This document shows, in pieces, positions 33,052-45,044 of a stretch of 64,000 nucleotides of DNA (position 1 is the first letter of the stretch; every line of letters starts with the position of its first letter). The stretch is from Byssochlamys sp. IMV 00236 (lineage: Eukaryota > Ascomycota > Eurotiomycetes > Eurotiales > Thermoascaceae). Under the pieces are notes generated by a model that saw only the letters and a program-made list of their open reading frames with translations, was not told the DNA's origin and did no database searches. Location of the stretch: NCBI GenBank assembly GCA_001931875.2, contig MSJH02000680.1, forward strand, positions 72,446 to 136,445, read 5' to 3'. Both the position numbers and the translations under genes were made by a program.

Positions 33052-35130
33052 CTAAACAGCCCAGCTGCCTCGTCTTTCCCGAACTCCCCAAGCTTCAAGG
33101 TGATCGTTGCCAGACATCCTGGGCTGCTGTCGAGCCCACTCGCGGATATATAAGCGTAATGCCGTCCATCTCATGCATTTTCCACCCGTCACCCCGTCAG
33201 CGTCAGGGCAGTTTCCCTCGGGGGCGCCGACGTATCCCTTGGCATCCGTGTGCTGGTCGTCCTGGCGTAGATCCTGCACGGGGATGCCGGAGATCTTGCT
33301 GAGTTCTCCATCAAAGTATCGCGCCGTGCACGGATATCCCAGCGACAAATAGTTGTAGACTTGTGTCACGAACCCATCGTGGAATTCCCGCTCGATCTCT
33401 TCCTCGACGCTCAGCCTCCTCTGCATATCAGCAAGATTGGGATCCACCACCTTTGGCGTCGTCGGGAGATGACTGGGTAGACTGGACGCAAGCCCCATAT
33501 TCACACTCAAGTAGCGTTTGCCATCCGGGCCAACGGCTGGGGTCTGGATGCCCGGTATGTTTGGCGAAGACGATTCCATGCCAGACACCTTGCGTTTCGA
33601 GCAGGTGCCCATCCACAGTCCGCTCCCGCGACTGTCATCGGTATGAGAGCTGGTACACCAGAGACCGCCGCACGTGGTACATCCTTGGGTAGCTCTCGTG
33701 TGGCGGTCCACCGGCGGGTGGTCGACATCGCAGCGAGTTGACTGGGGCGAGAGACTCTGGGGGAAGACCAAGTCGGCGCCCAGCATCGGCGGACTGACCC
33801 GTTTGGTCTGCGCATCCTTCTCCTTCTGCCATTCTCTCAAGAAATTGGGAGACACGGCGGGTTGAGCGCGGCGCGCGGCAATGGCGGCGGCGGAGAACTT
33901 CGACTCTGCCGCATTAGTCTCCTTGGGGCGATGATATTGGTGGTGGTAGTCCTTCTTATTGTCCTTCTTCTGGGCCTCTTCCTTGAACCGGCGCAACTCC
34001 TCGATCTCGAAGGGCAGATCGGTCGTGGACTCGCGCCGGAAGGCGCTTAGATCACTCTTCATATCGCGCAAGACCACATCGACGACTTCCTCCTCACTCA
34101 CGGTCGACTCATCCTCTTCCCGATCGATGGCAAAGTGGGACACGGGGTGGTAGACCTGCTCATTGGGGAAGGCCGCCAACGCCGTCTCTTGCAATTGCTT
34201 CTCGGCGGAGCGGGCGGCCAGCGACAGCAGGTAGCCGGACACACGCTCGTCACAGCTTTCGCGACGCTCGTCTGAAAGCCTCGACGGGCGCCGACTCTCC
34301 TCGGTCGAGGTAGTCGGGGAGGTCGACAATGAAGGCGTATCACTATCGGAGCTCTCTCCGCTGTTGGACGGAATGGCAGGGAGGTCTGGCACGCGGAATG
34401 AGTGTCTTCGGCTACCACCTTCCTGGCGACGCAGCAGGCTGGCGTAGGAGAAACGAGACTCGGACGGGTCAGGCCTTTCAAAGATATTGTCCGACGGGCG
34501 CCGTTCGAGTGCGATAGTGTCACTCCTGCGGACGGAGCGTTTGCCAGTCTCAATCAGCTGCGGGGTGAACTTCCGCAGAGGGGAGATTGAGCCCGACGAC
34601 GTCGACCCTCGAGTATCTGATGTCAATCGGAGAGTGTTGGACCTGCCAGGAGCACTCTTTCGGTTGGTCGCCCTGACGGTCTCGATGGGCTCCGGGGCGA
34701 ACCTGCGAACCGGACGGTTGCTGCTGGTAGAGGTTCCCGAGGACCCCCGGGATCGAGCGCCAGACTGATCTCTGGCCTGCTTGGAGGATCGGGTCTCGGT
34801 CTCAATGGGTTGTGGTAGGAATCGACGGCGAGGAGCGGGGGCTTCTGGCTGCGCTGATGATGTGCCCTGGTTGTTGGACGGGTCCGCGGGGGACGAAGCC
34901 TTGGAGCTGCGGGAGGTAGTCTCTACCGGCTGAGGGAGGAAGCGCCTGACATGCTGCTGGGAGGACGAGGATGAAGTAGTCGTCCCAGAAGTAGTCCCAG
35001 CAGCAGGTCGGTTGTCGTGCTCGGCGGGACGGTGGACGGCCGGAGATCGGGAAGATGTGGATGACGTCTCCACGGGCTGCGGGAGGAATCGTCGCGGAGG
35101 CGAGGGAGAGGGCGCTGAGGAATCGCCCAT
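33052..35130 (-). CDS. Fungal protein with five copies of an R-R-F-x-P-Q-x-I-E-T motif
   Basis: One uninterrupted exon from ATG 35130 encodes 692 residues. The N-terminal 200 residues are Ser/Thr-rich and disordered but contain a ten-residue motif five times: RRFLPQPVET (13-22 and 62-71), RRFLPQPIET (102-111), RRFAPEPIET (142-151) and RKFTPQLIET (186-195). Copies two to four are exactly 40 residues apart. The middle is charged and helical (EIEELRRFKEEAQKKDNKKD), followed by a CTTCGGLWC motif. The C-terminal 110 residues look folded and conserved (EREFHDGFVTQVYNYLSLGY, ELSKISGIPVQDLR, RWTALRLYIREWARQQ). I do not recognise a named family. The repeated motif is probably a multivalent docking site. 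Confidence 0.85.
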   Translation of the reverse strand: MGDSSAPSPSPPRRFLPQPVETSSTSSRSPAVHRPAEHDNRPAAGTTSGTTTSSSSSQQHVRRFLPQPVETTSRSSKASSPADPSNNQGTSSAQPEAPAPRRRFLPQPIETETRSSKQARDQSGARSRGSSGTSTSSNRPVRRFAPEPIETVRATNRKSAPGRSNTLRLTSDTRGSTSSGSISPLRKFTPQLIETGKRSVRRSDTIALERRPSDNIFERPDPSESRFSYASLLRRQEGGSRRHSFRVPDLPAIPSNSGESSDSDTPSLSTSPTTSTEESRRPSRLSDERRESCDERVSGYLLSLAARSAEKQLQETALAAFPNEQVYHPVSHFAIDREEDESTVSEEEVVDVVLRDMKSDLSAFRRESTTDLPFEIEELRRFKEEAQKKDNKKDYHHQYHRPKETNAAESKFSAAAIAARRAQPAVSPNFLREWQKEKDAQTKRVSPPMLGADLVFPQSLSPQSTRCDVDHPPVDRHTRATQGCTTCGGLWCTSSHTDDSRGSGLWMGTCSKRKVSGMESSSPNIPGIQTPAVGPDGKRYLSVNMGLASSLPSHLPTTPKVVDPNLADMQRRLSVEEEIEREFHDGFVTQVYNYLSLGYPCTARYFDGELSKISGIPVQDLRQDDQHTDAKGYVGAPEGNCPDADGVTGGKCMRWTALRLYIREWARQQPRMSGNDHLEAWGVRERRGSWAV

Positions 35131-36500
35131 TTTTATAGAATTTCTTCTCGACCGATCATGCTTCGCTCAGGGACAGAGACGGCGGGGGAGAGAGAGCATG
35201 CGCTTTGCAGCATTGAGGAGAAGGGAGCCGGTCCCTGTTTGGGTTGGCCCGTCCAGTTGGATGGGAAGACGAGAGATTGATGGGGGTTGTTATATGGTAG
35301 AGTGAATCCAGATCCTGGAAACTGGGAGAGAAGATAACAAGAAGAGATAATTATAATAATGATGATGATGATGCCGTTGTTGTAATAGCAGGTGGAAAGG
35401 GGGGCTGTCCAGATCGCAATGGACCACGAGGATCTCCCGCGTCCGGCGAGAAGCGATGGATGCGGGGAAGAACAGGATGTCGGGAGATGTTGGAACAGTC
35501 AGGTTGCGAATACTCTAGAAGAAGAATAATAAGTTCATCGGACTGCTTGATGTCGGACAGGGGGAAATCAGAAGTAGAGGATAGTTAATCCACTAAGTCG
35601 AGTCGATCACTGGCCAGAGCGAGACAGAGTAAGTAAGTAACTAATAGTGGAGCAGCGCGACTAGACGACACGAGACGATCAGTTGGAAGAAGAATTGACA
35701 AAATAATGGGATTGAAAGAACAGAAAGAAGCCAGAGTTGGAAGAGGAAAGATACTACCATAGATAGAATCGTGGCTGTTTCGACGGGTCTGGAATCTTCT
35801 GATCTCCTGATTTGGAGAAGTTGGGCGCGCGAATACATACTTATTCTTGGAATATAATACAGCTATCTATCCTATCCTTTCTTTATCTAGTATAATATAG
35901 TCCGACTAGAATACAATATATTCTCCATCCTGCTGGTGCCAGCACAGCATGCAAGTTCATTAAGTACTGTACTACGACGCTATACTAATTAACGCATACA
36001 CATCTACCTAGGTATCCGATTATCTCCAGATTAATCACTCCATGTCCATGATTAATTATAATTACTCCCTACTCCGTACTTTTGCCAAGTCAACCAAGTT
36101 CACTAATAATCTATTATCGAATCCCCGCAATCGACCATCCCGCCACATCCAACAATCCCATGCCGTTTCCGTCACTCAGACAGACAATTCTTCCCAACAA
36201 GCATACTGTTATCCAGGATAATAATAATGAATCATGCCATATCAACAATCCGATCATGCCATGATTCTCTTCTGTCGACCATTCCCGTTCATCTCTCATC
36301 TCCACTAACTATAGTTACTAGTCCGAGTATTCTCCGTTTCCTCCCGTTGGTGTATGTACCATATAAATCTTGGTGATAATATTCCGATTGTAACTAACTA
36401 GTGATTCTGACTGGTTGTTGTCTTATCTCTCTCTCTATACCATACATACATATACGAGTATGTCTACTCGTACAAGATAGACATACAAAGAAATCAAGAA
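35131..36500. other. Intergenic region
   Basis: 1.4 kb between two minus-strand genes. It holds a short GAT microsatellite (about 35357-35372) and AT-rich sequence from 35850 to 36500. No coding frame supported. Confidence 0.4.
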
Positions 36501-37985
36501 TCATGCCCGCTTCTTCTGATTCCCCCGTAATCGCGCTCCCTCAAACCCATACAGTCCAGCCCCCGCAAACACCAGCGCCGCTCCAGCCATCACCCCCGTC
36601 GCCAGTCGGTTGCCAAACAGATAAATCGACAGCAGCAGCGACACCAGCTTGCGGATATTCAGCACAATCGTCACCGTCAGCGACGACGACTTGGCCGACA
36701 GCAGATGCACCCCCCGGATGCACACGTACTGCGTCACCGCGTTCACCACCAGATACGCCACCTTGACCGGCATCTGGCCCAGCACCGGCACCCGCGACAG
36801 CATCACTAACACCGATGTCGTGATGGACTGGTCGTTGGGAAAGATGCTCGACGCAGAGGGACCAACCAGCGACTGCACCGACGGACTGGCGACCAGCGCC
36901 CGCAACTGCGACGAGATCTGCGGATACGTTGGCAGAAACACTGGCAGAGACAGCATGTGCGAGTACAGCAGGGCCTCCCGCCAGTGATTCCGGCCGTACG
37001 TCTCGTACAGTCGGTCCGCATACACGCCCTGGAATGCGGACAGGATCATGGCCAGCACCAGGATCAGGAATCCCACCAGGAAATCCGCCAGCGAGGACTC
37101 ACCCCCCGTAGACTGTACCTTGCCCTTGGCCTCCGCGTCCGCCAGCGCGGCACCGCTCACGCCCAGCGTAAGCAGAATCACCGCAAAGATCTGTCCAGCC
37201 GAATATCGCTTCGCGTTGTAGACATACCCGACGATCATCGAGGCTACCGGGCCCGCGGACCGCAAGATAATATGCAGCGGCACAGAAATTCGATAGGCAA
37301 ACGCCCAGTTATTCAACAGATTCACCGTCACGAAGAACGCCGTGTAGATGACCCACGATCGCAGCGGGATCGCGCGGGGGACGACAAATACCGACGGCGG
37401 TCCTGCCGAGAAGGAGATGAAACTGGGGATCGTAAACAGCGTAACAGTCACGAATTGGATCAACGTGATCAAGGGACCTTGTTCGTTGTCAGTTTCGATT
37501 TTCATTTCAGTCTCATCAATAGCGACTCTGCTCACCCGCACTTGGCGCATCCCTAGACACAGAAACCTCGTCAGCGTGTCCTCTAAGTAGAATAAACAAG
37601 TACTTAGAAGAAAACTCACTTGATAATCCCCTCCAGCGCATACACCTATCCACCGTCAGCTTGACCAACTTCTTCCAATCCACTCTCACAAAACAACTTG
37701 AGAGTAGGTATGGTATTATTCCAGACGAACATTCGCACAACACCCTCCAAAAATCAACGCCGTCATCGCAACCATATTCGTCCATGCGGGAAAGGTCGAT
37801 TGCGCAGCCGCCGCAGCGATCTCCGACAGATCACCATGCGTGTTGTCTAACGAACCATCTTTTCGGTGTCGCATGCCATTCTCCTGACGCGACGAGGAGA
37901 TGGTCTTTCCTTTCTCTACGTGTCCATTGGACTCTGTGCGAAAGTGGGCATTTTGTTCGTTCGTGTGCAGGCCAGATCTAGCCAT
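36501..37985 (-). CDS. Nucleotide-sugar transporter of the UAA family (UDP-GlcNAc type)
   Basis: Exons 37731-37985, 37620-37645 (26 bp), 37536-37552 (17 bp) and 36501-37477 give 424 residues. The first exon brings a hydrophilic head and the first membrane helix (WTNMVAMTALIFGGCCANV). The two micro-exons encode YALEGIIKDAPSAG, the family's conserved loop, which then reads on into PLITLIQFVTVTLF. About ten membrane helices follow, with the family segments NNWAFAYRISVPLHIILRS, MIVGYV and the C-terminal TVTIVLNIRKLVSLLLSIYL. The protein ends in a basic KK-type tail (NQKKRA). It should exchange UDP-sugar (UDP-GlcNAc in the yeast Yea4 branch) across the ER or Golgi membrane. If the two small exons are missed, the gene appears to start with a wrong methionine (MRQVRVSR). 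Confidence 0.88.
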
Positions 37986-38611
37986 CTTATGAGATTATGT
38001 AGTCAGTCAGTAGTAATTCATCCAGCAAAATAGATGGTTCCAAGACGGGCCTGTTCTCACTCACCGTACCTAAGATGGGCGCGATTCCTCCGCACGATAC
38101 TTCCCCTCGACAAACCAATTGACTTGACACCGGGACTGGACCAGAACCAGACAAAAAGGTGTCTTTCTGATGGGAGTCGGAGGTCCTCTAGCGCCAAGCG
38201 AGAAATCGCTCCATTGATTCGTGTGGTTGTTATTTTAGTCGGGGTAGATAAATCTAATTGAATCATGGTAAACTAAGCAATTAACACGTGGAGATCGGAT
38301 CGGACTTAATTCGGATCAGACCCACTACTGAACTATCTATCTATGTAGGTATGTAGTAGTTATGCGGTAGTTAAACATTGTAATATAGTTACAATGTACT
38401 GCAATTCGTAGATACATTAATAATAACCCCCGCTTAACCTCAAGTCTGCAGAGGCCAACTGCTGATCTAATTTGATTCAATATTAATCTTTCTGCAAATG
38501 CATCCAACTCATTACCTAGTCCAGGCCCAAATCCAAATCCAAACCAAGTATCATACATTATTGAACGCCAATGTCCATCCGCCATTAATCCTTGACAGCC
38601 CGCTGTCAGTG
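37986..38611. other. Intergenic region
   Basis: 626 bp between the transporter start and the end of the clamp-loader gene. No gene or clear element seen. Confidence 0.4.
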
Positions 38612-41392
38612 TTAATCATCTTCAATGTCGTCATCGCTCAGTACCAGTTTCTCAACCGTATCTTCAATCGGTGGCTGTTCTGGTGCTTCCGAGTTTGGTT
38701 GTTTCGGCCATCGTTCCCGACGCAAGGTTGACGAACTTCGAGCAGACACCACAGGTTCGATTGGGACATCGTCTAGCCCGTCAAGCTCGTCTTCCACATC
38801 GACGGGTTCAGCCTCTATGCCGTGGAACTGGGTTAGGTCCTCCAGGTCTTTCATCGCGCCCACATGCCCCAAAATCCTGACCATGTACGGGAGGGTCTGC
38901 AGAAGAACCTCATCGCGAGACATCAACGTCGCCCTCGCGGACAGATCAGCCTGATCCTCCAGTCCAGCATGACCAGAACCAACCCCACGATTCACCCACG
39001 ACTCTACTCCCTCCGACTTCGATCCTTCTGACGAACCTCTTCCAATCGCGCTGATTGCACTGGACGGCTCTAGGAGACGCCGCATCCACATGTCTAGCTC
39101 ACCGCTCCTCTCTTCCGTCTGTCTCCACAGGCGCAAGGAGCTAGGATAGAACATCTTGTGAGCGTCTCCAGGCCGACTCCGGGGGCCCTGCGTTAGGCGT
39201 CTGTTGACAGGATAAGGCAATGAGAAAAGCAATCCTCGCACCGCCACCTGAAAGCTGATTTCGTCCTGGAGCATGTTGTCTACCGTGCTGCCGTAGCCCG
39301 ATGCACCACGACCGGCACCGGTCCAGCTCGACTGAATCCCTCTACGGGACTCAGCAGAGAGCATGTCGCTATCCGACAAGAAATCAATGCACCCTTCAAG
39401 AGAATCCGTAAACGATGAACCATGACAAGACGGCACATAGTTCTCGTGCAATGCACAAATGAATGTCTGAATATCAGATCCGGTCTCATTTATGAGATTG
39501 TTCACCGAGACCTGCGATATCTTTCGGCGGTCATGGTGGCGAAGGTGGTCTGGTGCCGGGGTATATTGAATGCTGCCTTCCGCTGCAAGACTTGCGTCTT
39601 CGCGCTTGTTGTAGACGACCTTGCCAACTGCGTGGAATATCCCGAGACTGGCCTCCCTCTGCGTTATTATTTCCAACGACTCCTTCTCCATCGTCGTGAG
39701 AGCCACTCCACCTGGAGGCTTCTTCTTTTTCGTAACCGTTCTGCCTCCCCAGCCTGAGGACTCGTCCCCGCGGACGCAGAGGAACTCTAAAGACGAAATA
39801 GCGCTGCGAATGTCGCCCATATCCGACAACTGCTTCAGCACAGCCGGACCAGGTATCCTCGTCCGTTTGGAGTCACTCGTTTCTTTTTGCAGTACCAGAT
39901 TGAGAGCTTTCGACATAAAAGTTGGCGCGATTGGGTTGAACTCGATAACACTCGTTCCTTCGTGTTTGCATATCTCCGGCCCCAGCAACCGATGCACTGT
40001 GAAGTTATCCGAGATGGAGGTCGACGTTCCGAGCATCGTCTCCGAGACCACTATCACCACGGGAGGAATCGACTGGGCAGCCTGCCTGTTGAGGAGAGGG
40101 TGGCTATTAGCGGCTAGATATCGCTGTAGAGAAGACCTGAATGCCACCAAGGTAGGCGATGTCCGGCTGAGCACAGTAGGAAATTCTTCAATGAGAATGA
40201 TGCGCCGTCCAGAAGGGCTATCATGCTGCACCGGCATACCAGTAGTGTCCAGATCAAGGCTCCCGAATTTGTCGCTCCGTCCTAGGAACTCTTCGAACTG
40301 CGCGCCCATGGACGTATAGTCATGCGCAGTGTATTCAGACCCGAGAGGATTCCTCCACTCGACAATGTCATATCCTACAGCTTTCGAGAGCAGCGAGATG
40401 GTGGTAGTCTTGCCGCTTCCTGCAGGGCCTCGCAGGACAAGTAGCCTCTATATCAGTCAGCCGTCGTCATACCCCATAAACGATTCAATAGAACACACAC
40501 CCGTCGATTACTCCCTGAAAACACACCCGTCAACCAATTGCGCACATCTGTCACTTTCCTCTTATGCACCGCAAGCTCATCAATATCCACTGGGGCATAA
40601 CGCTCCGCCCATGGCCGCGATTCACCGCGTCCGGATTCAGAGACAGCCGGCGAGGCCTTCCGCACATTCCCAGATGAAGTGCAATCATTCGGAAGCAGAA
40701 ACCGCTTACTCGACGCGGTAGATTTACTCAACGAACTCCCCACCGCAGGCGACACCCGCGTTTGCTTCCTTCGATCATTACTACTATTTTTTTTTAAGCC
40801 CTGATTATTATTATATTTCGGGGGCTGATTCCATTCTTGGAAACTCTCCTTTTCGCCCGAAATATGTTGGCTGAAAATCTCATCGTAGGAATCGTAATCA
40901 TCTTCAATAAGATCGTCGATATCTTCCAACGGTTCGTCCATCAGTTGCTTCTGTTTCGGTATTGATATCTGGGCGGTCTTGTTCTCGGAAATAGAACTTC
41001 GCGACGATGACTTCGACTTCGACCATCGCTGCTTCTCCGTTGCGGGCTGGAAGAAGGCATGGAGAGATTGTGAGCCTGAGCCGGATGCGTTGGCAGGGAC
41101 TTGTTTCCTTTTCCTATCCTTCTCCGGTGAGGAGGAGGGTGCTTTCGAACTGCGCGCATTGGTCCTTTCTGAGTGCTTCGTAGATCGAGATCGAGTGCGC
41201 AATCCTGTCGAAGACTATTCCAATCATCATCATCATCAATTAGCTCCTTCTCCCCTACACCTGAAATATAAAAGCAAAACAGAATAAACGAAAGTCAAGG
41301 AGACAAACCATGCCCCCCGCTCCAACGTCCTCATCGTCCGAAGACAAAACCACTACTCTCCGCTGCCTCTTCGCCGGAGGAGGAGCAGCCAT
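38612..41392 (-). CDS. rad17: DNA-damage checkpoint clamp loader Rad17/Rad24
   Basis: Exons 41309-41392, 40501-41214 and 38612-40447 give 877 residues. The first exon reads MAAPPPAKRQRRVVVLSSDDED, a typical family N-terminus (start quoted as MAAPPPAKRQRR). After a disordered part comes a PCNA-box-like HAFFQP and the conserved RPWAERYAP before the AAA+ domain. Walker A is GPAGSGKTTT (about 272-281) and Walker B is RRIILIEEFP. The C-terminal part has the usual helical bundle and an acidic end. The protein replaces the large RFC subunit and loads the 9-1-1 clamp at damaged DNA. The second intron falls just before the Walker A strand. Intron 1 (94 bp) ends at AATAG; earlier AGs in it give stops, so this acceptor is required. 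Confidence 0.9.
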
Positions 41393-41992
41393 GGCGCGAA
41401 CTGTTCCTGTTCCGTTCCGATATAATCCCGGCTGGTATCATTGTATTTCAGTTCATCTCGCGATAGTTCTGATAACCTGCAACAGCACTTTGACATGCGT
41501 TTGATCTGGGGGGATTACAGTTGAATTCCCTTGATTCTTTATTGCGGAGTTGCTGTCTCGGGTCCGGAGGTAACTCGAATCAAGTCATGTGATCTGCCCT
41601 GGCAGGCGCGTAACTTTATTACGCGTGTCAGTATTAATTATTAGACTGGAAGATAATTATAGAGCGTGCTTGGGGACACCTGGATTGTCTATCTTTTAAA
41701 TGGTTGTATATGCAACAAGTCATAGCAGTGTTGAAGGTAAATAGTGAAAGATATATACAGATCTGAATCTTCAGGGGTATTTTGCAAAAGTTCCAAGAGA
41801 ATAAAATAATACACAAGTGCTTGAACACATCAGGTCAGTGAGCACTGTACCAGTTCCAATCGAAAAGAAGAAAGTTGTCATGTGCCGAAGAAGAATGCGG
41901 CGCTGTCGCCCTCGACTGCAGCCTGGGGTAGAAGTAAAGTATAGATCCGAAAGTGTGGTTTAAGAAAGGGGAAATAAAAAGATAAAGCAAGG
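41393..41992. other. Intergenic region
   Basis: 600 bp between the start of rad17 and the end of the ELMO gene, both minus. Nothing beyond presumed promoter and 3' UTR. Confidence 0.4.
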
Positions 41993-44244
41993 CTACGCCC
42001 CGCCAAAAACATCATAATAGTAATCATCGTCGAGACCTTCACGGCTTGGAACCTCCGGCGGCTCTCCGGCAAAAGCAGCGTCGTCGAATCGCACGTTCAG
42101 CAGTCGGATCTTCAGCCCGTAGTTGCTCACCAGGTTGATCAGCTTGTTGGTCTCGGCCGTGATCGGTTGCTGGTTGAGCAGCATAAGCAGCCCGTCAAGC
42201 CATTCCGACGCCACACTGTGAGTCTGCGGCCGCAGAGTGAGAAGAACGACTTCCTTCCCGGTCGTTTTGCTGTTCGAGCGGGCGTGGCCTTTCGAACTTA
42301 CGGCCGATGAGTTGGTCTGCGCATAGCCATGGATCGTTATCTTGGTAGAAGACTGCTGAGGTAGCGTCTTGATCGTCGCACCGGACGAGTCATCAGCCGA
42401 AGCGGACACATTGGAGACAACGGACGACACAGTGGACAAGTCAACTGGATACGTGATTAGCACGGTTCTTCTATTAGTAAACATGAACGAAAACTCACTC
42501 CTCTCAGGCAAACTGTCCAGCTCAGGTGCCTTCTCATCGTCCATCGATTCGAAATCACCGAAATGGAGATATCTTCGGTTGTGAGAAAGCTGCGCATACT
42601 TGTAGGACGAGGGGGTCGCCCGCTTGGTCTCCTGTTTGCCTACCGGGGCATTTTCAGGCTTGGGCTCATTAGGGAACCAGGCACCTTGCAATAAACATCT
42701 GATTCGCTGCTCCTTGACGAACTGCAAGGCCTCATGCTGCAGTTCCTCACGGACCAGTCGCAGATGCTGTCCCCATGCATCTTCGTACGTCAGCTCGAGA
42801 AGTTCCATCTGCAGCTCACGCAGTCGTTGGTACTCGAAAGCCGCTAGCTCTTCTTCGACATCCTGCACATCTTTGGTGCGCGATGCACCGCCGACGACAG
42901 ATTCGATGAGGATCCGCACGAGCTCGACCACCTTGTCGAAATCATCCACCTCTGCTCCAGTGGCTTTCCACAGACGGAAGAACGCATGTAGTCCCGCCAC
43001 ATGCAGTCGCGACCAGTGCAGCAGCAGAGGCCTGAAGAGCTTGTCCACATTAGAGCGGGATTCGAGAACAAGGTAGGTCTTGGCATCCTCCATAGCGGAC
43101 TTGTCAACCTCAAAATGTTCGTAGAGCACCGAAGTCACAGCCAACGAGGCTCGCGCAATCGGGCACCGCTGTGCGGCCGGTTTGGCCGACAGCTCCAGCA
43201 GCATCCTCTGGAATTCTTCTTGGTACTTCCTCACGTAGTCCGTCAGGTCCATCATTCCGAGGAATCCCATCTCCTCGAAATCACTAACGGGATTTTCCGA
43301 GGTGAAGCCAAGGCGCCGCCATTTCTCCGGGTTGTGCTTCTTCTTGCGACCATCTTCACTGAGTTCCAGGAACCTCTCCTCCGGTTTCTCGGGAGGATTG
43401 CTGGCCAGATGGATCCCCTTAAGCGCTCTCCTGTGATCCGGCTTTTCCAAGTCCACGGACACATCTCTCCACTTCCTCAACAGCACCTTGGTGAGCGACT
43501 GGAACTCGATCAGAGGATGTGCGTGATCCTGCAATGCCGTTCCCTGCATGAGGATATAGACCGCCTTGATCACACCCAGATCCTGTAGTCGCTTGATAAA
43601 CTTGGGCCACTCGGTCTCGGTATCGTTCGTGATCGAATCCCGCATCAAGGAATTGATCAATTGTAGAGCATTGGCACAGAGGGCATGATCCGCCGAAGAG
43701 AGTCGGCTGACGAGCATCTCGAGGAACTGCGGATAGAGAGCAATCGAGGGTTTCAGCGCCTGGTAACCGAACAGATCAGGCTCGGATGAGCCGCTGGCAG
43801 TGTGAGGGCGAGAGACGATGGAGACAAGGATCGCCATGGCGCCACGCAGGATATTGACGAGAGGATGAGTGACGATGAGCTCGACGATCTAGCACATAGC
43901 ACATCAGTATCAATTCGATCACCAGACATGATATGATGCCAGCGCGGAACCATCATGCTTCGTGATTCACGACTTACCCTATCGACCAATTCCTGATCGA
44001 CAAATTCCCATCCCTTATCCACCTCCAGCAGCCTCGCAAAGCTCGTCAAGCTGTACGCAAGTGTATTTCCCGTCGAATGCAGAGTCAGGAAGCGTAATCT
44101 CACCAATCCGCCCTCCGCGATGAAGATGTCTGCGAAAGAGGGATCGCCAATGCTGCCCTGCAGTTTGAAGACGGCCATTTTTCGCACCGCATCTTCGTCG
44201 CTCCCTAGTCTTTCGACCAGTTCGGCGACGTTGACGCCCTCCAT
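41993..44244 (-). CDS. ELMO/CED-12 domain protein
   Basis: Exons 43978-44244, 42499-43888 and 41993-42444 give 702 residues. The N-terminal half is an armadillo-like helical repeat region (AELVERLGSDEDAVRKMAV onward). The ELMO domain follows at about 290-420 (WRRLGFTSENPVSDFEEMGF, GMMDLTDYVRKYQEEFQRM). The C-terminal third resembles the PH-like module of ELMO proteins (YLHFGDFESMDDEKAPELD) and ends in an acidic DDDYYYDVFGGA tail. In animals ELMO works with DOCK exchange factors to activate Rac. A parallel role in Rac-dependent polarity is inference. The second intron (42445-42498, 54 nt, GTGAGT...CCAG with a CTAAT branch) has no stop and keeps frame, so an unspliced isoform with 18 extra residues is possible. 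Confidence 0.88.
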
Positions 44245-45044
44245 GGCGGGAAGCGTAGTACTGGACTGGATGATGGTCAGGATCGTCCGATCAGGTCGAA
44301 AATGGGCGCTGGAGAAGCCGCAAGGACGGTATGGTATTGACTATCTGAGAAAAGATAGCCACAATTCATCGGTGTGATATTTCCACAGCGGGTGTGCAGC
44401 GATCAAGCCGCGAACTGCGACCAGGAACAGGGGCAGAGACAAGAGGGACGACGATGGGGATTTCCCCGTAGTCTGCGGTCCCGCGGGTCCACGTCCCTAG
44501 CCCTTGACCCTGGACCCTTCATGGTTGGCATCAACTTTAACACAATATCAGGGACAATGGTAGACACTGTATCATTTCTAACTATCGTAATTGTATTTTT
44601 TTTTTTTTATAAAAAGGAATTCGTTATCTTTACAAGATCGACAGGCATACTTAGCGCCAAGCGGTGGTTCAGTAATAGCCGTGTCTGAAATGAAAGAGCC
44701 ATCGTCAAGAATGCCTCCTCCTGCTCCAGAAAACCTCATCGTGTCTCTTTGGAGAGGCCTGCAGCTCGTCTATAAGGGATCTTCTGCAACAAACAAAGCG
44801 GCACTGCAAAACAGACAATACTATATGCCCCAACTCCGCAGCTGATGATCGAAGAAGCGCTAGAAAACAACCCATTTCCATGATCCCATCCTTTCCTCCC
44901 AGAATAAGAAAAATAGTTGCGAAACAACGCCTTGATATGCTGTCCGAAGACTGAACGGTAAACTCAAAACGGGCGTGACCATACTTCGTGCTCAGGCCAC
45001 TTAACGGCCTTTCAAAGACCTTGGACCGTTAGCGGGAGATCAGC
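44245..45044. other. Intergenic region with a poly-T tract
   Basis: 800 bp between the ELMO gene start and the end of the Reg1-like gene. A run of about 13 T lies at 44596-44608. No coding frame supported. Confidence 0.4.
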
